Origin: DATEOR01 sp035698665
GTDB taxonomy: Bacteria; Actinomycetota; Thermoleophilia; Gaiellales; Gaiellaceae
DNA length: 64,000 nucleotides
Direction: 5' to 3'
NCBI GenBank assembly: GCA_035698665.1
Contig: DASSBN010000078.1
Span: 3,298 to 67,297, forward strand
How positions within the stretch are numbered: the stretch's first letter is position 1; the number at the start of each line of letters is the position of its first letter. Below the pieces are notes generated by a model. That model was not told the origin of the DNA. It did no database searches and worked only from the letters and a program-made list of their open reading frames with translations. Position numbers and translations under genes: made by a program. This document shows, in pieces, positions 50,709 to 59,034 of this stretch.

Positions 50709-50882
50709 ATGAACCTCGGCCTGCGCGCCCTGCTTCTGATCGCCTCCGTCATCCTCTTCGTCGTCGCGGCGATCAGCGACTCGAACTCCGGAGACCTGCT
50801 CGCGTGGGGCCTCGCGTGCCTGGCGGGCGCACTCCTCGTCGGCGAGACCGGCTTCGCCCGCCTCGGAGGCAGGCGTTCGTAG
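50709..50882 (+). CDS. 57-residue two-helix membrane protein
   Basis: ATG 50709 with GAAAGGAGCC just ahead, one of the best Shine-Dalgarno sites in the window. Helix 1 (about 6-22, RALLLIASVILFVVAAI), loop DSNSGDLL, helix 2 (about 30-46), then a short basic end (GRRS). Not linked to any known family. Ends one base before the 3' end of tRNA-Lys on the opposite strand. The 50557-50708 stretch before it shows no other gene. Confidence 0.7.
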   Translation: MNLGLRALLLIASVILFVVAAISDSNSGDLLAWGLACLAGALLVGETGFARLGGRRS

Positions 50883-50955
50883 TGGGCCGTGCAGGGATCG
50901 AACCTGCGACCTTGGGATTAAGAGTCCCCTGCTCTACCAGCTGAGCTAACGGCCC
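50883..50955 (-). tRNA. tRNA-Lys (anticodon CTT)
   Basis: Read on the minus strand: acceptor stem GGGCCGT pairing with ACGGCCC and an A discriminator, D-arm with TAGCTCAGCTGGTAGAGC, anticodon loop CTCTTAA with CTT, and TPsiC arm GGTTCGATCC. All four stems fold; the CCA is not encoded. Lies between the small membrane protein and wecB-like genes, with its own promoter-like element. Confidence 0.97.
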
Positions 50956-50965
50956 CGCGGAGAGG

Positions 50966-50971
50966 AGTGTA
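50966..50971 (-). promoter_or_regulatory. Candidate -10 element of tRNA-Lys
   Basis: TACACT on the minus strand within TCGCTACACT, ten bases before the mature 5' end of the tRNA. The same TCGCTACACT stands before the suf operon. Confidence 0.4.
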
Positions 50972-50988
50972 GCGAGGCCTTTTGGGGG

Positions 50989-51093
50989 CTAGACGCGCTC
51001 GAGGCGCCAGTTCACGTACCAGACGAGGGTCTTCCCCGTCGTGACGCCGCGGACGATGAGCGGTGCGCCGGCTAGAAGGATCTTGAGAGGCAT
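50989..51093 (-). CDS. Possible 34-residue protein next to tRNA-Lys
   Basis: ATG 51093 to TAG 50989: a peptide MPLKILLAGAPLIVRGVTTG... with a hydrophobic start and WYVNWRL near the end. No Shine-Dalgarno and no recognised family. May be an accidental reading frame in the gap before the divergent wecB-like gene; listed with low confidence. Confidence 0.25.
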   Translation of the reverse strand: MPLKILLAGAPLIVRGVTTGKTLVWYVNWRLERV

Positions 51094-51117
51094 GGGCCAA
51101 CTACATTCGGGGTCGAC

Positions 51118-52182
51118 ATGCGAATCCTTTCCATCGTCGGCAACCGCCCGCAGTTCATAAAGTCGGGTCCCCTCTCGCTCGCCTTGCGAAACCGGGCGGA
51201 CGAGGTCGTCCTCCACACCGGCCAGCACTACGACCACGAGCTCTCGCAGGTCTTCTTCGACGAGCTCGGGCTCGACCCGCCCCAGCACCGGCTGGAGGCC
51301 GGCTCCGGGAGCCACGCCGAGCAGACGGCGCGCATGCTGCCGGGGATCGAGGCGGCGGTCGTCGAGGAGAAGCCCGATCTCGTCCTGGTCTACGGCGACA
51401 CGAACTCGACGCTGGCCGGCGCGCTCGCCGCGGCGAAGCTTCGCGTCCCGGTCGCGCATGTCGAGGCCGGCCTACGCTCTTTCGACCGGACGATGCCGGA
51501 GGAGCTGAACCGCGTCCTCGTCGACCGCGTGTCGAGCCTCCTCTTCGCCCCTTCCGACACAGCCGTCGCGAATCTCCAGACGGAGGGGATCGTCGAAGGC
51601 GTGCACCAGGTCGGCGATGTCATGCTCGACGCCAACCTGCGCCTGGCCCCGATCGCACGCGAGCGGTCCCAGGCGCTCGAGCTCGCCGGCGTCGAGGCCG
51701 GCGCCTATGCCCTCGCAACCGTCCACCGCGAGGCGAACACGCGGCAGCCGGCGCTCGGCAGGATCGTCGAAGCGCTGAACGCCCTGGAGGAGCCCGTCGT
51801 CTTTCCGCTCCACCCGCGAACGGCAGGCGCGCTCGAAAGCCAGGGGCTTCGGCTCGCCGGCCACGTCCGTCCCGACCCGCCCGCCGGCTACCTCGACTTC
51901 GCGGCGCTGGCCTCGCAGGCGCGCGTCATCCTCACCGACTCCGGCGGGGTGCAGAAGGAGGCGTACTGGTACGAGGTGCCGTGCGTGACGCTGCGCGACA
52001 GCACCGAATGGGTCGAGACCGTGCAGACGGGCTGGAACCGTCTCGTGGGCACCGATCCGGACGCGATCGTCGCGGCGACACAGGAGGTGGGGCCCGGCCC
52101 CGAGCACCCGCCGCTTTACGGGGACGGCCATGCGGCCGATTTGATCGCTGACGTGCTTTGTACGATTGAAACCCAGTGTTGA
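51118..52182 (+). CDS. UDP-N-acetylglucosamine 2-epimerase family (WecB/WbpI)
   Basis: 354 residues, GT-B-like fold. VGNRPQFIKSGPLSLAL, TGQHYDHELS, VYGDTNSTLAGALAAAKLRVPVAHVEAGLRSFDRTMPEELNRVLVD, LHPRTAG and TDSGGVQKEAYWYEVPCVTLR are the family hallmarks. Inverts C2 of UDP-HexNAc. Its length is close to WbpI, which acts on UDP-2,3-diacetamido-glucuronic acid, and its neighbours fit that pathway better than ManNAcA; the choice is inferred. ATG 51118. Ends overlap the next gene by 7 bases. Confidence 0.9.
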   Translation: MRILSIVGNRPQFIKSGPLSLALRNRADEVVLHTGQHYDHELSQVFFDELGLDPPQHRLEAGSGSHAEQTARMLPGIEAAVVEEKPDLVLVYGDTNSTLAGALAAAKLRVPVAHVEAGLRSFDRTMPEELNRVLVDRVSSLLFAPSDTAVANLQTEGIVEGVHQVGDVMLDANLRLAPIARERSQALELAGVEAGAYALATVHREANTRQPALGRIVEALNALEEPVVFPLHPRTAGALESQGLRLAGHVRPDPPAGYLDFAALASQARVILTDSGGVQKEAYWYEVPCVTLRDSTEWVETVQTGWNRLVGTDPDAIVAATQEVGPGPEHPPLYGDGHAADLIADVLCTIETQC

Positions 52183-53444
52183 AGCCTGAAGTCGCCATCG
52201 TCGGGGCGGGCTACGTCGGCCTGCCGCTCGGCCGGTGCTTCGCAGAGGCGGGTATCCCTGTGGTTCTCGTCGACATCGATGCGGAGCGCGTCGCGTCCGT
52301 GAACCGCGGCGAGAGCCACGTCGAGGACGTGCCCTCGGAGGCGCTCGGGCCGCTCGTCGAGGCGGGCACGCTCGCCGCGACGACGAGCTACGACGCGGTC
52401 CGCGACGCGAACGCGATCGTCGTCGCCCTGCCGACGCCGCTCTCCGCCAACCGGGAGCCCGACCTCTCCACCGTCCTTTCCGCGGCTCGCGAGCTCGGCA
52501 AGCGCCTCCGCACCGGGCACCTCGTCTCCCTCGAGTCGACGACCTACCCGGGGACGACGCGCGAGGAGGTCCTGCCGATCCTGGCCGAGAGCGGCCTCGA
52601 GGTGGGCAAGGACTTCTTCCTCGCCTTCTCGCCCGAGCGGATCGACCCGGGCCGCGAGGACTGGACGGTCAAGACGACGCCGAAGGTGGTCGGCGGCGTG
52701 ACGGCCGCGTGCACCGAGAAGGCCGTCGCCTTCTACGAGCGCGCCATCGACACCGTCTTCAGCGTCTCCTCGCCGGAAGCCGCCGAGCTGACGAAGCTCC
52801 TCGAGAACATCTTCCGCTCGGTCAACATCGCCCTCGTCAACGAGCTCGCGCAGCTGTGCGACCGGATGCACGTCGACGTCTGGGAGGTCGTCGAGGCGGC
52901 GGCGACGAAGCCGTTCGGCTTCATGAGCTTCAAGCCCGGCCCCGGCCTGGGCGGGCACTGTCTCCCCGTCGACCCGTTCTACCTCGCCTGGAAGGCGCGC
53001 GAGTTCGACTTCTACACCGAGTTCATCGAGCTCGCGGGCAAGGTCAACGAGAACATGCCGTACTTCTGCCTGGAGAAGATCACGCGCGCGCTCAACTCGC
53101 AGGAGAAGGCCGTCAAGGGCAGCCGCGTCCACCTCGTCGGGGTGGCCTACAAGTCCGATGTCGGCGACCTGCGCGAGTCCCCCGCCCTGAAGCTGATCGA
53201 GCTCCTTCGCGGCGAAGGCGCAGACGTTTCCTACCACGACCCGCACGTGCCGGAGCTTCCCGAGCACGCGCTCACCTCGGCCGACCTCGACGGATCGATC
53301 GACGCAGTCGATTGTGTCGCGATCGTGACGGCGCACTCCGGCATCGACTACGCCGCGCTTGCCGAGAAAGCCAAGCTCGTCGTCGACTTCCGCAATGCGA
53401 CGGGCAAGAACGGGTCCGCGAACGGACGCGTGTGGAAGCTCTGA
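52176..53444 (+). CDS. UDP-HexNAc 6-dehydrogenase (WecC/WbpA family)
   Basis: 422 residues. Rossmann start AIVGAGYVGLPLGRCF, SPERIDPGR, the catalytic Cys in GLGGHCLPVDP and a C-terminal UDPG_MGDP_dh domain from about residue 315 (VHLVGVAYKSDVGDLRESPALKL). Four-electron oxidation at C6, giving the uronic acid. Fits UDP-GlcNAc or UDP-ManNAc dehydrogenase. GTG 52176 (GTG TTG AAG) overlaps the epimerase end. Followed with 13-base overlap by the Gfo/Idh gene. Confidence 0.9.
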   Translation: MLKPEVAIVGAGYVGLPLGRCFAEAGIPVVLVDIDAERVASVNRGESHVEDVPSEALGPLVEAGTLAATTSYDAVRDANAIVVALPTPLSANREPDLSTVLSAARELGKRLRTGHLVSLESTTYPGTTREEVLPILAESGLEVGKDFFLAFSPERIDPGREDWTVKTTPKVVGGVTAACTEKAVAFYERAIDTVFSVSSPEAAELTKLLENIFRSVNIALVNELAQLCDRMHVDVWEVVEAAATKPFGFMSFKPGPGLGGHCLPVDPFYLAWKAREFDFYTEFIELAGKVNENMPYFCLEKITRALNSQEKAVKGSRVHLVGVAYKSDVGDLRESPALKLIELLRGEGADVSYHDPHVPELPEHALTSADLDGSIDAVDCVAIVTAHSGIDYAALAEKAKLVVDFRNATGKNGSANGRVWKL

Positions 53445-54421
53445 AACTGGCCGCGGTAGGCCTGGGGTACTGGGGCCCGAACCTCGCGCGGAACCTCGAC
53501 GAGCTCGACGGCGCCGAGCTTACGTGGATCTGCGACCGAGACGAGGGCCGGCTCGAGCGCTATGGCGGCCGCTTCCCCGACGCGCGCAAGACGACGGGCT
53601 TCGACGACGTCCTCGCCGACGACGAGGTGGACGCGGTCGCGATCGCAACCCCGGTCGTCACGCACTTCGAGCTCGCGCGCGAGGCCCTCCTCGCCGGCAA
53701 GCACGTCTTCGTCGAGAAGCCGCTCGCACTCTCCTCGGCGCTCGGCGAGCAGCTCGTCGCGCTGGCGGAGGAGCGCGCGCTCGTCCTCATGCCGGGCCAC
53801 CTCCTCCTCTACCACCCCGGCGTCGCCAAGCTCAAGGACCTCGTCGACTCCGAGGAGCTCGGCCGCCTGCTCTACGTGTACGGGAACCGCCAGAACCTCG
53901 GCCAGATCCGCAAGGACGAGAACGCGCTCTGGAGCCTCGGTGCGCACGACCTCTCCGTCATCCTCCACCTCGTGGGCGAGGAGCCGGCCGAGGCCTGGGC
54001 GCGCGGCGAGTCCTTCCTGAATCCGGGCGTGGAGGACGTCGTCTTCTGCTACCTCCGCTTTCCGTCGGGGGTCATCGCACACATGCACCTCTCCTGGCTC
54101 GACCCGCACAAGATGCGGCGGATGACCGTCGTCGGCGACACGAAGATGGCGGTCTTCGACGACATGGAGCCCGAACGCAAGGTGACGGTCTACGACCGCG
54201 GAGCGCAGGCGCCGGCGGATACCTGGAGCGACTGGCAGACGCGCTCCGGCGACATCTCGATCCCCAGGGTCGCGAACGACGAGCCGCTCCGCCTCGAGTG
54301 CGAGCACTTCCTCGCCCTCCTGCGCGGGGACGGAGACAGAGGCGCGGCCGCGCGCGAGGGGCTTGCCGTGGTTCGCGCGCTGGAGCTGCTGCAGAGCTCC
54401 CTCGAGCGGGAACGCGTGTGA
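53432..54421 (+). CDS. Gfo/Idh/MocA-family oxidoreductase (WbpB/WlbA-like)
   Basis: 329 residues. VGLGYWGPNLARNLDEL nucleotide loop and the EKP motif of the family in VFVEKPLAL; then the C-terminal beta domain with a conserved His region (HDLSVILHLVG). The family includes WbpB and WlbA, which oxidise the C3 hydroxyl of UDP-HexNAcA to the ketone before amination. GTG 53432; its coding end overlaps the next gene by 4 bases (GTGA). Role inferred from neighbours. Confidence 0.85.
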   Translation: MEALKLAAVGLGYWGPNLARNLDELDGAELTWICDRDEGRLERYGGRFPDARKTTGFDDVLADDEVDAVAIATPVVTHFELAREALLAGKHVFVEKPLALSSALGEQLVALAEERALVLMPGHLLLYHPGVAKLKDLVDSEELGRLLYVYGNRQNLGQIRKDENALWSLGAHDLSVILHLVGEEPAEAWARGESFLNPGVEDVVFCYLRFPSGVIAHMHLSWLDPHKMRRMTVVGDTKMAVFDDMEPERKVTVYDRGAQAPADTWSDWQTRSGDISIPRVANDEPLRLECEHFLALLRGDGDRGAAAREGLAVVRALELLQSSLERERV

Positions 54422-55059
54422 GCCGGATCGCGGAGACGGCCGTCGTCTACCCCGGCGTCGAGCTCGGCGAGGACGTGGTCATCGGTGACTACGCCGTCGT
54501 CGGCAAGCAGCCCGTGCTCGGCAAACGCTCGACCGCCTCGCGAGACGAGCTGCCTCCCCTGGTCGTCGGCGACGGGAGCGCCATCCTCGCGGGTGCCGTG
54601 GTGTTCGCAGGAACGACCCTCGGCGCCGGGGTGATAGTCGGCGACCAGGCGTGCGTGCGGGAACGCTGCGAGCTCGGCGACGAGGTCGTGGTCGGGCGGG
54701 GCTCCCATGTCGAGAACGACACGTCGATCGGCGCGCGCACCCGCGTGCAGGCAAACGCCTACGTCACGGCCTACTCCACCGTCGAGGAAGACGTCTTCAT
54801 CGCACCGTGCGTCGTGACGACGAACGACAACTACATGGGGCGCACGGAGGCCCGCTTCGCGGAGATGCGAGGTCCGACGATTCGACGTGGGGCGCGCATC
54901 GGGGGCGGCGCAGTGCTCCTCCCCGGGATCGAGATCGGCGAAGAGGCCTTCGTCGGCGCGGGCGCGGTCGTGCTCGCGGACGTGCCGGCGCGCGCGGTCG
55001 TGGTCGGAAATCCGGCGCGGAAGATCCGCGACGTGCCCGACGACGAGCTCCTCAGTTGA
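54418..55059 (+). CDS. Left-handed beta-helix N-acetyltransferase (WbpD/WlbB-like)
   Basis: 213 residues. Many hexapeptide repeats of the [LIV]-G-x4 form run through the protein (GVELGEDVVIGDY, GTTLGAGVIVGDQ, IGARTRVQ, IGGGAVLLPGIEIG), and the loop TNDNYMGRTEARF is typical of WlbB/WbpD, which acetylates the 3-amino group of UDP-2-acetamido-3-amino-uronate. GTG start 54418. Converges on the SpoIID-like gene with an 8-base overlap. A missing aminotransferase would be needed before this step. Confidence 0.87.
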   Translation: MSRIAETAVVYPGVELGEDVVIGDYAVVGKQPVLGKRSTASRDELPPLVVGDGSAILAGAVVFAGTTLGAGVIVGDQACVRERCELGDEVVVGRGSHVENDTSIGARTRVQANAYVTAYSTVEEDVFIAPCVVTTNDNYMGRTEARFAEMRGPTIRRGARIGGGAVLLPGIEIGEEAFVGAGAVVLADVPARAVVVGNPARKIRDVPDDELLS

Positions 55060-56662
55060 AGTTCAGAAGTGGCGAGACGCCGGGCACGAGCCCGGTCGAG
55101 CTCGGCGGCGCGATCCGCGCGCGATAGCTCCCCGAAACCGCATCGAACTCGGCGTGCCAGTCACCGTCGGCCTGGACGACGGCCGCCCCGACGTTCTTCG
55201 CCCAGCTCCCGTCCTTGCGCTTGCGATCGACGTGCACGGTCTGACCCGCGAGCGACACCGGCCGCACCGTGCCCTTGAGGCCGTTGTTCGCCGGCTGCGT
55301 CGCGGAGAAGACGATCTTTGGCGCGACCTTCACGGCCTCCGGCCCGGAATTGGCCGCCGACGAGTGGAGCCGGTAGGAGGTCCCGCGGCAAGGCTTGTCG
55401 ATCGCGTGGTAATGGGCCGTGCCGTCCTTCGTGAGCGACATGTCGGTCCAGGACGACGCGTCGCTCCGCTTGCGCTGCAGCGTGAAACCGTGCGCCTCCC
55501 GCGCCAGGACGCTCACGCGAAGCCGCGAGCCGCAAACCGTCTTCGACTTGGCCGGCACGGCGTCGAGGACTCCGAGGTCGAAGCGGCTGGAGCGAAGGCC
55601 GAGCACTGCTCGGAACCATTCCGGGCCAGGCCCGTCCGGCTGGGTGAAGGTGCGCGACCAGCCGGGCCGCTCCAGCTGCACGGTCGCCACGCGACCCGAC
55701 CGTCGCTCGGTGACGAGGGCGTCCGCGGGCGTTCTCGACGCGCCGAGCCGGCTCTGCAGCGCGCGAGGCGAGAGCACGACCGTCCAGTTCCGGTACGGGT
55801 TGAACTTCGCGTCGAAGCGGTCGGCCTTCGAGACGAGGTACGGGAGGTCGCCGCCCCAGGTGTCCACCGAGGCAGCCGTCCTGCCTCCGTTGGAGGAGGA
55901 GAAGAACGCGCTGATGACGTCCCCGCCCGACTTCAGGACTTCGCCGGCGGTCGCCTTGACCGCGGCTGTCGAACCGGGATCCTCACCGCTCCCGTAATTG
56001 AGGCCACCGTAGACCTGGTCTCGGGTGTCGTCGTAGATGTCGTACCGGGTGTCGGGCCGATTCGCATTCACCGCATATCCACGCGCGGCTACCGCCTGGG
56101 CCTTCAGCGCCTCGAGGGGCCAGCTCGAGGGCATCTCACGCGGCACGACGGAGTAGAGATAGCCCTGCAGCCCGACAACGTTCACCACGTCGAGCGAACC
56201 GTTCTGGTTGTAGATCTTCAGGTCGCCGCGGTAACGGTCTTCGCCGACCTGCAGAAACCCCTTCCCGGGCTTGGCGATTGCCGGGTCTCCGACCTTCCCT
56301 TTGCCGACGACGCGAACCTGGCCGTCCTTCGGCACGAGCTTCCAGTCCGTGAGCCGCGCCAGGGTCTTGTCGCCGACCTGGAAGTCCTCGCTCGAGCGCA
56401 GCGTCACGGACGAGTGATTCTCGCTCAGCAGCACGCGAATCTTGCTCCGCGTCGTCTCACCGACGTTCGTGCCGTCGTAGTAGAACGCGAGGATCTGCGG
56501 GTAGTCCTGGCCCGCGGATGCCCGGCCATACGCGCCGTACTGGCTCAGCCCGACACCGTGGCCCCAGCCGTGGCCCTTGAGGACGAAAACTGGAGACGCG
56601 GCGGCACCCGCAGCGCTGGCGAGCGCGATCAGAATGGCGACCGGGAGGGCGAGTCGTCGCAT
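55052..56662 (-). CDS. Exported SpoIID/LytB-domain protein
   Basis: 536 residues with an N-terminal signal peptide (about 1-23). The SpoIID/LytB domain fills roughly 130-330: HGWGHGVGLSQYGAYGRA near the start, GLQGYLYSVVPREMPSSWPLEALKAQAVAARGYA and SNGGRTAASVDTWGGDLPYL, including the conserved Glu-Met-Pro that is catalytic in SpoIID lytic transglycosylase. C-terminal beta repeats (about 390-530) may be wall-binding. In non-sporing actinobacteria such proteins remodel peptidoglycan. ATG 56662. Divergent from a kinase gene, 144 bases away, and end-overlapping the sugar cluster. Confidence 0.87.
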   Translation of the reverse strand: MRRLALPVAILIALASAAGAAASPVFVLKGHGWGHGVGLSQYGAYGRASAGQDYPQILAFYYDGTNVGETTRSKIRVLLSENHSSVTLRSSEDFQVGDKTLARLTDWKLVPKDGQVRVVGKGKVGDPAIAKPGKGFLQVGEDRYRGDLKIYNQNGSLDVVNVVGLQGYLYSVVPREMPSSWPLEALKAQAVAARGYAVNANRPDTRYDIYDDTRDQVYGGLNYGSGEDPGSTAAVKATAGEVLKSGGDVISAFFSSSNGGRTAASVDTWGGDLPYLVSKADRFDAKFNPYRNWTVVLSPRALQSRLGASRTPADALVTERRSGRVATVQLERPGWSRTFTQPDGPGPEWFRAVLGLRSSRFDLGVLDAVPAKSKTVCGSRLRVSVLAREAHGFTLQRKRSDASSWTDMSLTKDGTAHYHAIDKPCRGTSYRLHSSAANSGPEAVKVAPKIVFSATQPANNGLKGTVRPVSLAGQTVHVDRKRKDGSWAKNVGAAVVQADGDWHAEFDAVSGSYRARIAPPSSTGLVPGVSPLLNFN

Positions 56663-56806
56663 CGAGTTCTTCCAGGGACCCCTTCGGCAGGAAGGTAGCC
56701 GGACCTCATTAGGAAAGCATGAATCTCGAAGAGCTGCGCGAGGTCGCTCACTCGCAACGATCGGGCGAGCGCGTTTGTGCGCTCGACGGCGTGGCAAAGA
56801 ACAGCC

Positions 56807-58243
56807 ATGGCCGTTCGAGCCGGCGTGCTACCGGACCGGTACGCCGATCCACGGGTGATCGGGCGCGGCGGCATGGGCGAGATCTACCTCGCGGAGGACA
56901 CCGAGCTCGCGCGGAAGGTCGTGGTCAAGGTGCTCGACGCGCGCTTCTCCGACCGCGAAGATCTCCGACGGCGCTTCAAGCGGGAGGCGCTCACCGCGGC
57001 GAAGCTGACGGGCGAGCCGCACACGATCGCCATTTATGACGTGGGCGAGTTCAACGGGCGCCCGTTCATCGTCATGGAGTACCTCTCCGGAGGCTCCCTG
57101 GCCGACCGGGCGCGCAGCGGTCCTGTCTCCCCAGCGCAGGCGCTCGACTGGGTGCGCCAGGCTGCTGAGGCGCTCGACGCCGCGCACGCCCGCGGAGTCG
57201 TCCACCGCGACGTCAAGCCGGCCAACCTTCTCTTGAACGGGCGAGGCGAGCTCGAGGTGGCCGACTTCGGAATCGCACGGGCGATCGACGACACCGCAGG
57301 AATGACCCTTGCCGGGACGGTGATGGGGACCGCGGGCTATCTCGCTCCGGAGCAGGCGCGAGGCGAGGGCGCGGGCCCGGCGAGCGACCGTTACGCGCTC
57401 GGCGTCGTCGCGTACGAGCTTCTCACCGGCGGGCGGCCCTTCGAGCGCAAGTCCGAGACAGCGGAGGCGGCGGCGCACATCCACGAGCCGGTGCCGCCCG
57501 CGTCAGAACGCGGGGTCGGGCTTCCGCGCGCAGTAGACGCCGTCTTCGACCGGGCGCTGGCGAAGGACCCCGCGGCTCGACATCCCTCGGCGAGGGAGCT
57601 CGTCGGTGCGCTCGCCGCGGCGCTCGAGACGGAGCAGACGACGCCGACCAAAGCGCTGGCCGCCATCCCGGTGAGACCCGAGCCCACCCGCTCACCCGGA
57701 AGGGCATCGAGCGCACGCCGTTCCATGTGGCTCGCGCCGGTCATCGTCCTCGGGCTGCTCGCGGCTCTCGTCGGCGGAGGCCTGGCGGCCTATCTCGCAA
57801 CGAGCGGCGGCGACCCGGCCCAGCGGCCGGCCAAGCGGCAGCGGCCGCAGCCCGTCACCGTCACCCAGCACGAGACGCTGCCCCAGACCACCGTGCTCCA
57901 GACGATCACCACGACCCTCCAGACGGACCCGGCGCCCCCGCCGCCCCAGGCTTCCGCGAACGTTTCGCTCGATGAGGCGGTCGCGCTCACCGACCGGTCG
58001 ACCGGCTACTTGCGCTCGGGAGACTGGGCGAGTGCCTGGAGTGCCGTGAAGCCGGCCCTACCTTCGTTGAGCGGCACGTTCAGCGATGACTTCCGCTACG
58101 AGGCCTACGCGTACTACGACGCGGGGAAGGCCCTCGCCGAGCTCGGGCGCTGCGGGAAAGCGTTGACCTATCTGGACCGGTCCGAGTCGCTCCAGGGATC
58201 CCGATCCGAGATCGATGAGGCCCGAGCACAGTGCGGCGGCTAG
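56807..58243 (+). CDS. Transmembrane Ser/Thr protein kinase with TPR-like sensor
   Basis: 478 residues. Kinase domain (about 10-270): GRGGMGEIYLAED, VVVKVLDARF, HRDVKPAN (Asp135), DFGIARA, GTAGYLAPEQ. One helix (about 308-330) then an outer part with a Pro/Gln/Thr-rich linker and a small helical region (about 395-478) with paired Trp/Ala patterns (SGDWASAWSAVK, DAGKALAELGRCGKALTYL) suggestive of TPR. ATG 56807 is preferred to GTG 56777. Four kinases of this class now stand in the window. Stop shared in CTAG with the epimerase-like gene. Confidence 0.85.
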   Translation: MAVRAGVLPDRYADPRVIGRGGMGEIYLAEDTELARKVVVKVLDARFSDREDLRRRFKREALTAAKLTGEPHTIAIYDVGEFNGRPFIVMEYLSGGSLADRARSGPVSPAQALDWVRQAAEALDAAHARGVVHRDVKPANLLLNGRGELEVADFGIARAIDDTAGMTLAGTVMGTAGYLAPEQARGEGAGPASDRYALGVVAYELLTGGRPFERKSETAEAAAHIHEPVPPASERGVGLPRAVDAVFDRALAKDPAARHPSARELVGALAAALETEQTTPTKALAAIPVRPEPTRSPGRASSARRSMWLAPVIVLGLLAALVGGGLAAYLATSGGDPAQRPAKRQRPQPVTVTQHETLPQTTVLQTITTTLQTDPAPPPPQASANVSLDEAVALTDRSTGYLRSGDWASAWSAVKPALPSLSGTFSDDFRYEAYAYYDAGKALAELGRCGKALTYLDRSESLQGSRSEIDEARAQCGG

Positions 58244-59025
58244 CCGCCGCTGCGGCGCGCGTACTGCTCTTCGAAGGTCCGCCCTAGTCCGATGAGGGGC
58301 TCCCACCAGTCGCGCCTCGACCGATACCAGTCGACCGTGTCCGCAAGCCCCTCGCCTGGAGGCATTCGCAGGTCGTCTACGCCGAGCACGTAGATCTCCC
58401 CCGGACGGCCCTCCCTGAGGACGCGCTCGACGGCCGCACTGTGATCGTCCGCGTGGATCCACGTGCCTTCGAGAGATCCAGGCGGGGCCGTGTCCTCGTC
58501 GAGAGCCCGCACGATGGCCCCGGCCGGCTCGGCAGCCGGATGTTGGAAGGGCCCATAAGCGGACGGGCCGCGGACGATCGACGCGTTCGTTCCGTGGGCC
58601 TGCGTATACGCCTGCACCTGCAGGTCGGCCCCCGCCTTCGAGGCTGCGGGCGACGTCGAGGGCCGGTCCGCCTCGTTCGTCGACACCTGGACATAGCGGA
58701 TGCCGGCGACGCGGGCGAACTCGAGGAGGACGTGCGCGCCGTACACGTCCGTGACGATGAAGCCGCCCCCGGCGAGTCCGGAAGCATCGAGGTTCGTCTC
58801 GGCCGCGAAGTTGACGATCGCCTGGCAGCCGTCGGCCGCGCCCGTGGCGGTGACGGCGTCCGCGACATCGCCCTGCACGAACTCGTGCGGTACGCCTTCC
58901 AGCCGGGCGAGGTTGCCGAAGTCCGTCAGCCGGTCAAGGACGACGACGTCCTCGCCGGCCGCGGCCATCCGCCTGACGAAGTTGCTGCCGAGAAAGCCGC
59001 AGCCGCCGGGAACCAAAACGCGCAC
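58240..59025 (-). CDS. Sugar-nucleotide epimerase/dehydratase-like protein, probably inactive
   Basis: 261 residues, shorter than RmlB (about 330-350). Rossmann start VLVPGGCGFLGSNFVRRM, NFAAETNLD, and VRGPSAYGPFQHP, where active relatives have the SNNYGPYQ site. The usual catalytic YxxxK is altered: SPAASKAGAD has Lys but Pro in place of Tyr. The TDE triad becomes TNE. So NAD and substrate may bind without catalysis. C-terminal part is shortened. GTG 59025. Ten bases from the APH-like gene, probably one operon. Confidence 0.72.
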   Translation of the reverse strand: MRVLVPGGCGFLGSNFVRRMAAAGEDVVVLDRLTDFGNLARLEGVPHEFVQGDVADAVTATGAADGCQAIVNFAAETNLDASGLAGGGFIVTDVYGAHVLLEFARVAGIRYVQVSTNEADRPSTSPAASKAGADLQVQAYTQAHGTNASIVRGPSAYGPFQHPAAEPAGAIVRALDEDTAPPGSLEGTWIHADDHSAAVERVLREGRPGEIYVLGVDDLRMPPGEGLADTVDWYRSRRDWWEPLIGLGRTFEEQYARRSGG

Positions 59026-59034
59026 CTCGCGACC

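Noticed and set aside
56719..57039. Plus-strand frame starting MNLEELREVAHS ahead of the fourth kinase
   Set aside because: The first thirty residues look plausible but the frame then runs as an Arg-rich shadow of the kinase; no ribosome site and no stop before the kinase.
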